In this document: one piece after another, positions 43,665 to 54,749 of the stretch | Layout of the letters: every line of letters begins with the position of its first letter | Numbering within the stretch: the first letter of the stretch is position 1 | Assembly (NCBI GenBank): GCA_033239525.1 | Contig: BSYO01000004.1 | Span: forward strand, 11,136,037 to 11,200,036 | DNA from: Nepenthes gracilis | Lineage: Eukaryota; Streptophyta; Magnoliopsida; Caryophyllales; Nepenthaceae | Direction: 5' to 3' | Length of the DNA stretch: 64,000 nucleotides | The notes under the pieces: model-generated | The model's database searches: none | Seen by the model: the letters and a program-made list of their open reading frames with translations, nothing else | What the model was told of the DNA's origin: nothing | Program-made: the position numbers and the translations under genes

Positions 43665-46600
43665 CTGCAATCACAAACTACTGCTATCAAGGACATTTTC
43701 TCCTTCCTAGTATCATCCTCTCCGGAAAAACAACGGTAGCTATACATACCCAATTGGTCGATGATTCCAGGAAGTATGTCTTGCAACTCTGAAACAAAAA
43801 CATAAATATTTCAACAAATCGCATCCTAATCTGAAGTGGAAAAAAAAGGCGGCAGCTAGGTGCACAAAGTCCTGACTACGTGCAAGATTTGAAAAAAAAT
43901 TAGACCACTTTTAAGTTTATTATACGTAAACTTACCTTGTATTATGTAAGAGGCCATTCTCATGACACCAATCCATAACCATCAGTTATTGTTTGAAGAA
44001 TGGAAAAAAGTTACACCCAGCATACAGTGCTGGCACTTTAAGCAATTACCATCGATAGGACTAATTTCAAAAATTGGACATTATTTCGTGTACAAAAGTA
44101 ACCTGCACACAACATAGTGCACAAGGGCAAGAGGAAAGTGGAAGGATGCTATATTCTTGGTGGAAGAATTTGACAAAAACATATGAGCAAGTGCACTCGA
44201 CATTGCAAGGTGGTAGCAAGACATGTGATTAGGTTAAAGTTGATGCAATGATGTGCCCATGAAGCAGAAAGCCATCAGCTGCATACAGATCTAGAATCTC
44301 AATCAGGTTAATGCTCATCATCAAAATCTGATATAAGAATATCCAAGCCGGGACAGGGGTGTGGAGAAATAAAGAACAGAGATGGGAGAATAGAATACTC
44401 TTGGATTGAGGAGAACCACTGACTACCCAAGTATTTGCCGCAATAGACGCTTGAACTGAAAGAAAAGCACAAGAAAAAAGAATCAGAATAAGAACCGAAA
44501 AAATAAAGGACTGGTTTTGTTGTGGAAAATTGCTATTGCCTTTTGAAAAACTTATCTAAAAATACAGAAAGTCTGTTCAAATCTGTTTCCATCTATATAT
44601 TGTCCAATTTTTGCAACTAGATAACATCGTTTTTCAATTTTCCAACTTTAATTGAATTTTAGAGAACTCAGAAAAAATGATAATGATGTTTTCCAAAATT
44701 TCCCATGGGTAATATAAGGGGATTTTCCACAATTTTAAAACTCTAGGTAATAAGTAATCGTTTGAGAATTTTTGAAGATCCATAAAATTGAAAAAATAAA
44801 TACATGGAAAACTTGTACAAATTTCTTAATAAAAACCGAGGGAATTCAGTTTAATTTTTCAGTCAATTTTGTTAGTATGTTTTGTCTTTTTCCAGAAAAT
44901 TGCCTCAAAATATATGTAAGCTTTTAATCTTTAAATTGAATTATCTACACGTTGAATAAATACAGTAATATCAGGTAAAATAAGAAGCCAAAAGTGCAGT
45001 CCTCATAATAATATTTTGGTTACTGTCAAATACTCAATGTTTCATGTAACTTAATGAAAATTCGCATTTGTACCATTAGTCTGCTAATAATTTGAATGAT
45101 CAATGCTATTTAGAATTAGTGTATCATTAATAGCCACAATTTACTTATTAACATCTAATTATTATAAGGCTGTAAATGAACCGAGTATTTTTTTGTTTGG
45201 ATTCAACTTGTCAATTTAGTAAGTTTGAATATAGGTTCAAGCTACAGTCATTAACTTCAAGATTTAAGCACAAACAATAATAGATCACTCTTTCATATAG
45301 ATATCACAAGTTGAGTTTGAGCTGTTAAACATCCCTATCATATGTTCATTGATCAATACATTGCTAACAATTTATAAACATTAAATTCTTGAAATTAACA
45401 TGCTTTTCCATAAAACTATGGAAAAAGAAAAGAAAGCTGGCGAATAGGAAGCAACTTTCCATGCTGAACAGGCACAAAAATTTAGAATTAGAAATGTATA
45501 TTCAAAAGCAATATAATTCACACAGCTATATTATCATCTCAAATACGAGCCATGTGGCACATTTTACCTTTAGGGTTTATAAACTGAATAACTACATCAT
45601 CCTTGAACATGTTTACTTCCTCAATTGCGGGAATGCTATTCACACCAATTCTCTTTAAGGTGCTTTGCAGCCTTTTGTCATCCGTTGTGGTTGTTTTATG
45701 AACAGCCTTCTTCTTTCTGTGAGCAAGAACAAACACTTCATTGAAGTAAAAGAATGCTGATACAGAAAAGATTAGATACATTAATAAATGTAACCATTTA
45801 TATTCAATGCAAATACAAGATTCTGGTACTATGCTTACACTAGTGGCAGGGCTAAAAATACTATTCCACCAACATGCAGGAATAATCAATGGATTTAAAA
45901 CCCATAAACTACTAGCTCGAATAAGGTACATCTGCAAGACTGGAACATAAACAAAGTGAAAGGCCGACAACACAGGATGATTCATTTAACAGCTGTCATC
46001 AGTAGCTTCACTACAAATAGATATACAGGATCCAGCAGCACAAAAGACATACGAAAATTTAATAAATTTGATGCAGGGTCTGTGAGGCAAAATTCTAGCT
46101 TCCCTAGCATTAACGGTAAATTGCCCACCCTACATGAGACGAGCCATTGGCAAGAGAATTTCATAGACAGACAGGATGAAAGAAAGTGGAGAATGTTGGG
46201 AGCTAATAGTGGTGAAAAGGAGGTGTACAATGAAGCACAATCACTTTACCACTAAAGATTTTGATTTATTTAAATTTTAAGTTCCTTAAGGAAAATTGAC
46301 CCTGAGATGTGGACTCGAAACAACTTGCTGAACAAATAATTCTGTCTCATGTACACATTCCTAACATAGTAGTATCTGATCTGAGCAAGACAATAATAAC
46401 AGTAACAGAGAAGATGTAAAAGTTTCTACATAATAGCCTTTATCTCCTACAAATATGAACTCAAGTCCCTGGACCTTCTATATCCACATGGCATACAGTA
46501 TATCAAACTTTGGCAGTAGCAGAAAATCCTACATTACCACCTCCCTAAGGGGTATGAGTTGTGTCTCAGATTACCGGTGTGGCTGAACATCCTCTTGGAT

Positions 46601-47616
46601 CAGCCACTATCAATGTTTATAGTAATTCACAGCACAAAAAAATCAGTATCTGTCTACTTGTGCATTTACTTAACCCTAATAATTAATTAGCCAAAGAAAA
46701 TAACCAAAAGTACCAGGAAACAACTTCAATACAAAATCAGAAACTATCAGGTCATAAAGAATTAAAATCTTCCATTCTATAAAAGCAGCAGTAGAAAAGA
46801 CTCAGCAATTCTTGAATCTGCTTTGGCTATAGATTCAAAATTTTCAGCATGAAAAATTAGCAAATACTTATAGATTGACAAATATGTAATGGCATCTAGT
46901 AGGCAAGCTAAAATGCCAAACAAAACAGTGAGAGGAAGAGGTTTGAAGCACAAACCAAAAGTATCCAAACAGGATCACACACACACAGAAATAAACACAA
47001 TCCCAGTCATCACTGAGTACAGCACTTTACATGGCCAAACCAGAGCAGCAGTAGATGGACTCTTTAATCCTACACAACTTATATCTACAATGGAAAATAT
47101 GAGCATAGGAATGTAAACATTCTAAACAGTTTGCTACGCAAGCTGTTGTCCTCGTCTAGCATGGCTATAAAAGAGAAGACCAAATATATGTGAAGATTGC
47201 AGAACCACAGGTCTGCTGATAGAAACAATCAGCAATAAATGGTTAGATAGGGAGTAACAATGAGGGGAGGAAAAGGAGGATGAACACCAACTCAAATCCA
47301 GGCGGCACCGTGGAAATCCATGTGGAAACAGAGGATACCACTGTTAGCAGTTAATTTTCTAGTAAAACCTGCCTCTTTTAAACCAGAATATACATCTAAG
47401 CTTTACCAATCAGCACAGCCACAACAACTACCACCATCACCACTACCCCATCTTGCACTTGGATCTTTCTTACAATTATCTAATTACAAACTCCCCTTTA
47501 TTTCCAGAGTTAAAGGAAGACGAAGCACCAGGGAAAAAAAAATCACACCTTCTGATGCTCCCCTTCCCACCAGTGCGGACCGCACCAGCCATCTTCATGA
47601 GCTTCTCCCTATTCAT
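43495..47616 (-). CDS. BTF3: BTF3 / nascent polypeptide-associated complex subunit beta
   Basis: Coding exons on the minus strand are 47616-47549, 45716-45568, 44455-44399, 43788-43750 and 43664-43495. All are GT-AG with matching phases; total 483 nt, 160 residues, no stops, the usual length of plant BTF3. It begins [28 protein letters not shown] (ribosome-binding basic motif) and the NAC domain ([59 protein letters not shown]) follow. It ends in an acidic tail with [11 protein letters not shown] beta pairs with NAC alpha, sits at the ribosomal tunnel exit and shields nascent chains; plant BTF3 also affects stress responses. This is a housekeeping gene in a transposon-rich setting, and none of its introns holds a recognisable element. 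Confidence 0.96.
43750..43788 (-). CDS. BTF3: BTF3 exon 4 (39-bp micro-exon)
   Basis: Acceptor TTTCAG at 43789, donor GTATGT at 43749. Encodes [12 protein letters not shown] with split codons at both ends (Lys before, Gly after), so its removal would keep frame but delete the core. Confidence 0.94.
44399..44455 (-). CDS. BTF3: BTF3 exon 3
   Basis: 57 bp, acceptor TTTCAG at 44456, donor GTATTC at 44398. Encodes (V)[18 protein letters not shown], the most conserved NAC core. Confidence 0.95.
45568..45716 (-). CDS. BTF3: BTF3 exon 2
   Basis: 149 bp, acceptor CTCACAG at 45717, donor GTAAAA at 45567. Encodes [17 protein letters not shown] and the first half of the NAC domain. The split codon with exon 1 restores Arg. 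Confidence 0.95.
47549..47616 (-). CDS. BTF3: BTF3 exon 1 (coding)
   Basis: 68 bp from ATG 47616; donor GTGTGA at 47548. Encodes the N-terminus to the first base pair of Arg in SIRR. GCATGCAG directly before the ATG could be the acceptor of a 5' UTR intron. Confidence 0.93.
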
Positions 47617-48200
47617 CTGCATGCGGAAATAGTGAAGCATAAGCATTAGGTAATCATTTATCCACAAATGAGTTCAACATTTACACAGTATCTGATGACC
47701 CAAAACCACAAAAAGGCAAATTTTGACGATCCCAAGCCGTCAAACACAAGGAGGACAAGGCTCCAGCAGGTAATCAATCCAAGAAATTCATAGTAATTCA
47801 CTCATTGCCAAATGGGCTCTAGCCCAACGCCGTTGAGTCATTACTAGAAGGATAACACTATATTCTCCAATCACTCGTGTATATATATATATATATATGC
47901 AATTAAACAAGGTCACAGAGGATAAAAAGTTCTTTTAATTCGTTCATTTATATTGTTCACTCATCCATTCCTGCATAGAAGGCACCATATATACAGAAGT
48001 TTTTCTGGCTTCGGAAACAGAAGAACGAATTAATTTCTACATGGAGAGAGAGAGAGAGAGAGAACCCGCGACAACGATTTCGTCGACGTAGTGATTGTCC
48101 TCTAAGGGAGGGTTTCGGAGAGAATTAGGGTTTCAGAGAAGAGTTGCTCGAAAGACGGTGTAGGACAAGCGCAAAATCTGGTCCTCGTCCGAAACGTTCA
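47617..48200 (-). promoter_or_regulatory. BTF3 5' UTR, probable leader intron and promoter
   Basis: On the minus strand 48170-48050 has AAACCCTAATTCTC and a (CT)n tract (48040-48062), both typical of plant leaders. A leader intron ending at the CATGCAG before the ATG would join it to exon 1. The GAGAG/CTCTC run may be a promoter-proximal element. Inference only; the donor is not fixed. Confidence 0.45.
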
Positions 48201-49600
48201 GGTCAGTTATTTTCACAAGATTATTGTACTCGTAATCAGAATTTTTAAAAAAAAAAAAAAAATTATTAAAATATTTCAGTATGACTATTTCATATTATTA
48301 AAATAAAATTTAATTATTAAAATTTTAAAATAAATTAATATTTAAAATTATCCTAATAAAATTCTACACGATCAATCGTAACCACATTTTACTATTATAT
48401 ATCATCCAAAAAAAAAAAAAAAGTCTAAACAGAGTCTATATTTCCTGTTTGTGGACAAGCCCAAAATGTAAAGGAAACTCACAAACAACGTTTCCAAAGC
48501 TCGGATATTTGGCTAATATGACTATATGGAATTGAGATCATGGCCTCTACTTAGAGTAGTGAGATTCTTGATAATATGTATGAGAAATACTTAAGAGTAC
48601 TTCTTAAATGCTACTAAATAATATGGTATGAAGCTCCCCATCGTTAAATCTCAGCCAGGTTTGACTCGTGATTGAGCGTAAATTCCAGAGAAGTCAAAAC
48701 TTGAGGTATACTTAACCCGTACTCGAGTACTGATTCCAAAGAAATCAAAATTTAAGGCATACTCGACTTGCGCTCGAGTACTAATTTTAGTGAACCCAGT
48801 GCTCAAAGCTCGCCCCGAGCGTTAGGGCGCGTCTTCATTATAACTCTAAGTGCGCCTACCGAGTGCTCAATCTACGCTCGAGCGCCGCGGCGTGAATGTT
48901 TTCAATGGTCATATTTTTTAACCTAATTTTTGAGTTTCTCTATATATATCCGTCTTATTCTTTTTACCCTAGGCTTCTGAAGAGATTTTTTATTGCCATT
49001 TTAGTGAAAACAACCTTCTCATTTGTGCTTATTATTTGCTTCATTTGAGAAAATTTGGCCTCAACTATTATACTTCTACTACAAGTTTTTTTACCTCATT
49101 TTATTTCGTCATATATACATTTTTTCGCCTGTTAATCTTTGTTGGTAGCATGAAAACTGGGCTACAGTAGTATGCGGTAATTTGATAAATCGTGAAGAAA
49201 GATTGACAAGAAGACCGAAAGGCGTCCAATTCTGTTGTTGCGGGTAAATCCAAAAAATTCCTTGGTAGGGGTCATAAAATGGAAGGAAGTCAGCTACGTT
49301 AGCGCGTCTATACCACCCGATCTATTAGTTGACTTTCTTAATATATATCTTTCTTGATAGTTGAAGTTCAGAGGATTTTACTCGATAATGGTTATTGATA
49401 TTTTCTTTTGTTATCAAAAATTATGCATTTATTATTATCCCTTATTGTTTTATATTATATGCATTTTATTGATTATTTCATCTAGATTTCAATATACTTT
49501 ACATGTATTGTATATTTGTATTTTCTTTTATTCGTAAATTTATTAAGGAGTCGAAAACAATTGGTGCTTTGGAACTCCATAGTACTTTTCACAATCTATG
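48201..49600. other. Spacer, possibly including the start of the Tekay-like 5' LTR
   Basis: Contains two A-runs (48249, 48406) and a stretch with repeated GTACTCGAGTACT/GCTCGAGTACTAATT and CGCTCGAGCGC-like sequence (48690-48900). This stretch resembles parts of large plant LTRs, but I find no counterpart in the 3' LTR, so the LTR start is not placed. Confidence 0.35.
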
Positions 49601-50438
49601 ATATCCCTTGCCCATGAAATTATAGCTATATCTCAATATAATGGTCATGAGACCACAAGTATTTATCCACGAAACAATAGACATTTGAAACTCTAAGATA
49701 TAGAATAAATATCAGATAATCATAAACTATATTAAAATTTTACAAGTTTTACATTCTCTAAAATTATAATATTTTCATATAGTATCATTGCCCTAACTAT
49801 AAATACCATAAAAGTGTACTCATGAAATCAAGAGCCGTGGAGATTCTGACTATCTCATGCAGTGATGATATCGTATTGAGTTAATATTTAGATTCTATTA
49901 CATTCCTATTATGTTCTTAATATTCAATTGTCCTCATAGCACTTGGGGTAATGGTTACGATATAATATTGAGTCACAAATAGTTGTAAATCTATTATATG
50001 CTATTTATATACTCACAAATATATTTGATATTATTATTAGAGATACTTTATTATATTATAATATTATCAATTATATTCTCTTATTGAATATTTGGCTCAC
50101 TTATACTTTTTATAGCTTCAAATTAAAGAGGAATCGTAGTGCTAGTTGAAGTTCATGTGTTTGTTGTTGAGCACTAGGTAGAAATAATTCGAGAGTTTAA
50201 CAATTTTACAATCGAGACTAAGAAAGGTTTTTTATTATTTCTTTTCTAGATAATTGTTAGATATTAATTGTTGGGATTACATCTCTTAGATTTTTGGATA
50301 TATTCGACTACTTTTGTTTTTATCAGTGGTTTCTGAGAAATTAAATAATTATTAATATTTCAATTATGAGTTTATTTATAATGATGAGTAATATGATTTA
50401 GAAATCAATATTTCGGGGTCTTAAGTTTAGGTTGCCAC
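49600..50438 (+). repeat. Tekay-like 5' LTR, 3' portion
   Basis: Aligned with 59300-60157 through ordered blocks such as TTCATGTGTTTG, TTGGGATTAC, TTTTTGGA.ATATT, TAATTATGA.TTATTTATAATGAT and GGTTGCCACA. A degenerate primer-site-like sequence (ATTATGATGTGATAA) follows at 50439. Confidence 0.75.
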
Positions 50439-51011
50439 AATTATGATGTGATAAAATTAAGGTTCTTTAAAAGCACTTGTGGCATTAGGAATCACTGATA
50501 TTTGAAAATATGAGGAGACTCAAGGTGGATGGAAGACTTAGATCAATTTTAGTATTTCTAAGTCAAGATAGAGAACTATACATTCTAGTGGCTTAGGATT
50601 AGTATGACATTCTAAGTTTGATTGCTTTTGCATATATATATATATATATGACGAGGCGAACTACCACTTGGTTGATTCATCTGGAGGCTTGGGCAGTGCT
50701 AAATTAGTAGATATGGTCAAAGTAGTCAATGCACTTCATTAATTGATTGGGCTAATGACTCGCGTGGTAGGAGTAGAAGTTTTAGGGACGATGCCCAAGA
50801 AACTCAACTATTTTAAGGGTTTCATGGAACAAGTGCTTTCAGAGTTCATGGGGGAAGCCAATCCTGCAAAGGCTAATTACTTGGTAGGAAGGATGGAGAA
50901 GGCTTTCATTGTGATTGATTGTTCCTCGTAGGACCGTATTTGCCACGCTTCATACAAGCTAAGCGGCGGGCTGATCATTGGTAAAGCATAAAGCTAAGGG
51001 AGCATGGACCC

Positions 51012-51730
51012 TGTTGGGGATCACTCCCGTGAAGAAGTTTTAGTAAACTGAGAACTAGACCGGTCTGGCGGGCAAGGCTCAAACGGTCAACGGAATGTTG
51101 ACCGGATTGGTGAGCAAAGCCTTCAGACGGTCAATGGGGAGTTGACCGGTTTGGCGGTCTACATGGCCGATTTAAAGTTAATCGGTTCTTTGGAGAATCC
51201 TGGAGGACAACTACTAAGACGGTCAACAGAAGTGTTGATCGGTCGTAAAGAACACAGACGGCCTACAACTGGCCGCACGTTTTGGAAATTATGTTCGATG
51301 CCAACTCAGCAGATTTCTTGGAGATATGTGATCTCAGGCAGTTACGCTGAAGACGGTTACTCTCTGGCAGGAATATTCATATTGTAGGAAAGAATTAATT
51401 CTTTCCTGTGTGTGTGTGTGTGAGCATGGTGTGTGTATTAGACAGAAAAACCTAGTTTCGGTGATGGTGATTATCATCATTTTTGACGTATGAGAAGAAG
51501 GAGAGAAAAACGGTGAAGGTGTGCTCTTCGATTTCTCTCTGTTCTCTACTGTTGTCTCCAAAAATCTCAGATAGTGAAATACGTTTCAGTGGACGGATTG
51601 TCCCGTGGTTTTTCCCTTGATTGAGAAGGGTTTTCCACGTAAAAATCTTGTATTCATTGTTTATTTTTCTATTCCTCTTCTATTGTTGCTTCATTAAACA
51701 GGGAAAGATTTCCACCCCTCTTTCCCAACA
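51012..51730 (+). repeat. Copia-type solo LTR in gag (TSD GACCC)
   Basis: GACCC at 51007-51011, then TGTTGGGGATC; ends TCTTTCCCAACA at 51730 followed by GACCC. 719 bp with TGTTGGG...CCCAACA ends. The 3' part has TTTTCCACGTAAAAATCTTGT before a T-rich end, a signature I associate with Ty1/copia LTRs in plus orientation. Five or more TTGACC/GGTCAA cores cluster at 51082-51227. A (GT)n tract is at 51408-51422. Solo: no internal domain. Confidence 0.92.
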
Positions 51731-51883
51731 GACCCAAGGCAAAGAAACTTATTTGGGAGACTTTCCGTCGGATGTTTGATGACAACTACTTTCCAAAAAA
51801 ATATGTGGACCAAAAAGGAGGAGTTCCTTTGGCTACAGCAATGATCAATGACTGTTTCTTAATACGAGGCTATTCTACAAAGC

Positions 51884-54083
51884 TGTTACGTCCCCGAGAT
51901 ATAAACGTAGGTCAATAACAATAATCCACAATAATATAAAACTCCAATAAATAACATCAATAGCGATAAACTTGACCCGGGTGTAACAATTCATATATAT
52001 ATAGGACTCAATACATCAAAATCTGCACAGGACCTCATTGAATATAAATTCAGACATCATAATATAAGGCATGTTATTCATATATCATAAAGAAAGTATC
52101 CAAATGTAACAATAACTCATCTATATAAAACAGTAACTCCAATATCCAATACATGGATCAATGCCCTCATTCAGTCATAAATAACAACCATAACACACCC
52201 CCGAGATATGAAACATAACAAACATAAACATCTCTACTCACCAATAGAGATATGCCATATCAGATCATATCCGAATTCCTACAAGTATATCTGAACAACT
52301 GGTCTGAATGGATAAAATATGTACACGTGAGCTTATGACTCAGCAAATATCATCATCATATAAAACAGTACATATAAATCAAATGAAAAAGATAACACAT
52401 CACAATTATGTAAAAACAAAACACAAGATCTATAAAATTCCTAAAAATTGAGAAGATGTCTTATATAAAATCATTGTTTGTATTAAACAATCCCTCCGAG
52501 ACATAATCATAATAAATAATGATCCGGTCAAATCTCATAAATGATATCATACCAAATGATCTGAGGTTACATCATATAATCGTGACAGTTATCACATCCG
52601 CATGAACGCATACCATCATTCGGATCCAAACTCATAACATCATATGCTAAAATCAAAGAAATACCGGAACTAAATCATATAATTAAAACATGTTTCGGAT
52701 TTTATAAATATTCATATGTACATGACATTGATATCGCCCAATATATAGGCCAATCCATACATCTCAAATCATAGTCTATGTAAATACATATAGAAATACA
52801 AAGTATGTACGAAATTAAAGAACAAAAAATTGTTAGACCAATTTAAGGAAGGGTTATACTCGTCCGGTAACCATGGTTATATCGGCTGTGATTTAAGTCA
52901 GTAACTCAAGACCTGACTGCATTTTAGGTCAGCAGTTCAAGGCCATCCATATATTTTGTCTCCCATAGATTAGGAACTTACTATATTTTATCACATGCGA
53001 TTTTGGGTACAACTTCACATTTAGTTATATATATTAGGATGTACGAATATATTAGTTTTTCGTTAATTTCATACGATGATTCTCATTTAAATATACAGTG
53101 GGTTAGGTCAACTACAAAATGTCACAACCTTCCTATTGGCGGAAGGCGGCCACATATCATATACGTTTCTATTGGGACTAAGCCTTCCCATTAGGAGTAA
53201 TACCATACAAATCTCATACCTCAGATCACAAAATGACCCACCAGAGTCTCAAATTGCCATGGTCCCGTAATGACCTTACCCTTGACAGCATGCGTGTGGA
53301 CTGACGTAAGACCTAATTCGTGGTTTTACAACATACAGATATATAAATATACATATATATATATATATATATCGTTTGAATATCCAAGAATCACAAAACC
53401 TCTGAAATTACGACTACTCATGAAAACTCACCAAACAATCAATAAAATATGCATGCGTGTACGTAATAAACTTACTTACAAAAAAAAAATGTATGTAATA
53501 AACAAATTAAGTGTATATAAAAATACATACATATTAATAAAATTTTTAAACAATAGTCAAAATACATTAAAAATTAAATCAAACCAAGGATAAGGTTAGA
53601 GGATACTTACCTTAATCTAATACTCTATAGATAGGAGGATATGATGTTTCGAAGCACCCGAATCACGCATTTCTTTCTCCAGTCGTGCCCTTTCTCTCTC
53701 TACTTGCATGCTTTCTCTCTCCTTCCATGTTGCGCCGCCTCACCCGCCACCATCGCTACCTTGCCTGCGAGCCATCGCTACCTTTGCCTCCTCTCATGGC
53801 CACCGACCTTCCCTAGCGAGCTCTCTCTTTTCCTTTCCCCTTTCTTTCTTTTACTCTTTCTCTTGCTTCTACTTTGCCACCGCTAGACTCCATTTCCCCC
53901 TTCTATTATTATTATTATTATTATTATATTTTTTCTCTTAATATCCAACCGATGCACCTTGGGCAGCAACCAGTCGACCTGATTTCCTTTAAAATTTTAT
54001 AATATTTAATTAATTTTTATTACATTTAAATTATCAAAAATTAAATATATCCAATTTAAATCAAATAGATATCCGGATATTAT
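51884..54083 (-). repeat. Large solo LTR in gag (TSD AAAGC)
   Basis: Left flank AAAGC (51879-51883) then TGTTACGTCCCCGAG; right end CCGGATATTAT at 54083 then AAAGC. The gag frame crosses the site. ~2.2 kb, no pol inside. On the minus strand the LTR would start ATAATATCCGGATAT, close to the 3' LTR start of the host element (TATAATAACCTAGATAT at 57971) and to the LTR at 61848. The start is not TG. It contains a C/T-rich block (53670-53890) and (ATT)n at 53905-53930. Confidence 0.85.
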
Positions 54084-54422
54084 AAAGCTCTTACACTAAG
54101 CACCTTACTTCATTGCTGATGGAGCATGGAATGCCAAGAGGTTTTTGTAATGACTATTATATGTTATTTGCTATCATTTAACTCCTTCGACCTTTAGGAT
54201 TGCGAAACTGTATTCAAGAGGAAATTGCTTATTGAGGAGGAATAGGAGAGTGAAACCCCGATTCCTACACCTACTACTTGTGGCATTGTGGGACCACTAA
54301 TAGGTTATGGATAGAAAAGAAGGATCTAATTGTAGTGTAAAAAGGCAAGACATTTGTCTAGGGGCTACCACTCTAAACAGTTGACATCTTAAACAGAGTT
54401 AGAGAGTGTGCCTACTACTTAG

Positions 54423-54746
54423 ATGACAACTCCGTTAACTCAGTCAAGACCTTCATCTAGTAGACAATTTGGACATTCCACTTATTATAACTGTGGGAAG
54501 TCTGAATATATTTTTCATAATCATCGTGCACCTAGGAAGTTTTCATCATCTTTGCAGATGAAGCGTCAGATTCAAGGCAAGGTATTTGCACTCACAAGGC
54601 ATCTTGTTATGGCTTCTTTAATGGTTGTGGAATGTATTCTTCTTATTCATTCTATACATGCTCAAGTATTGTTTGACTCTAATACCACACATTTATTTGT
54701 GGCACTGAGTTTTACAGCTAGTCTTAGGGTTAGAGATATACCTTAG
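54423..54746 (+). pseudogene. Tekay-like gag zinc knuckle and protease
   Basis: YYNCGKSEYIFHNH is a CCHC knuckle with the last Cys replaced. ALTRH and VLFDSNTTHLFVALSF follow; the protease active site DTG is DSN, so it is inactive. The spacing from knuckle to protease is normal for Tekay/Del. Confidence 0.75.
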
Positions 54747-54749
54747 ACT

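Larger units (their letters stand above)
50640..54420 (+). pseudogene. Tekay-like gag, split by two solo LTRs
   Basis: Three pieces make one gag. 50743-51011 holds NYFKGFMEQVLSEFMGEANP and KAFIVIDCSS, then CHASYKLSGG. 51736-51883 resumes after the first LTR with KKLIWETFRRMFDDNYFPKK and, in another frame, SMTVS.YEA. From 54084 it resumes after the second LTR with APYFIADGAWNAKRF. In each case the sequence removed is exactly LTR plus one target-duplication copy. Stops and frame changes occur in each piece. Confidence 0.78.

Noticed and set aside
43499..43792. 97-codon plus-strand frame over BTF3 exons 4-5
   Set aside because: Antisense shadow of BTF3 exons and intron 4.
48640..48900. Repeated GTACTCGAGTACT / GCTCGAGCGC sequence taken as the Tekay-like 5' LTR start
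   Set aside because: No counterpart found in the 3' LTR, so it was left as unassigned spacer.
53641..53941. Leu/Ser-rich frames of 77-81 codons
   Set aside because: C/T-rich LTR sequence, same situation as at 63212-63949.
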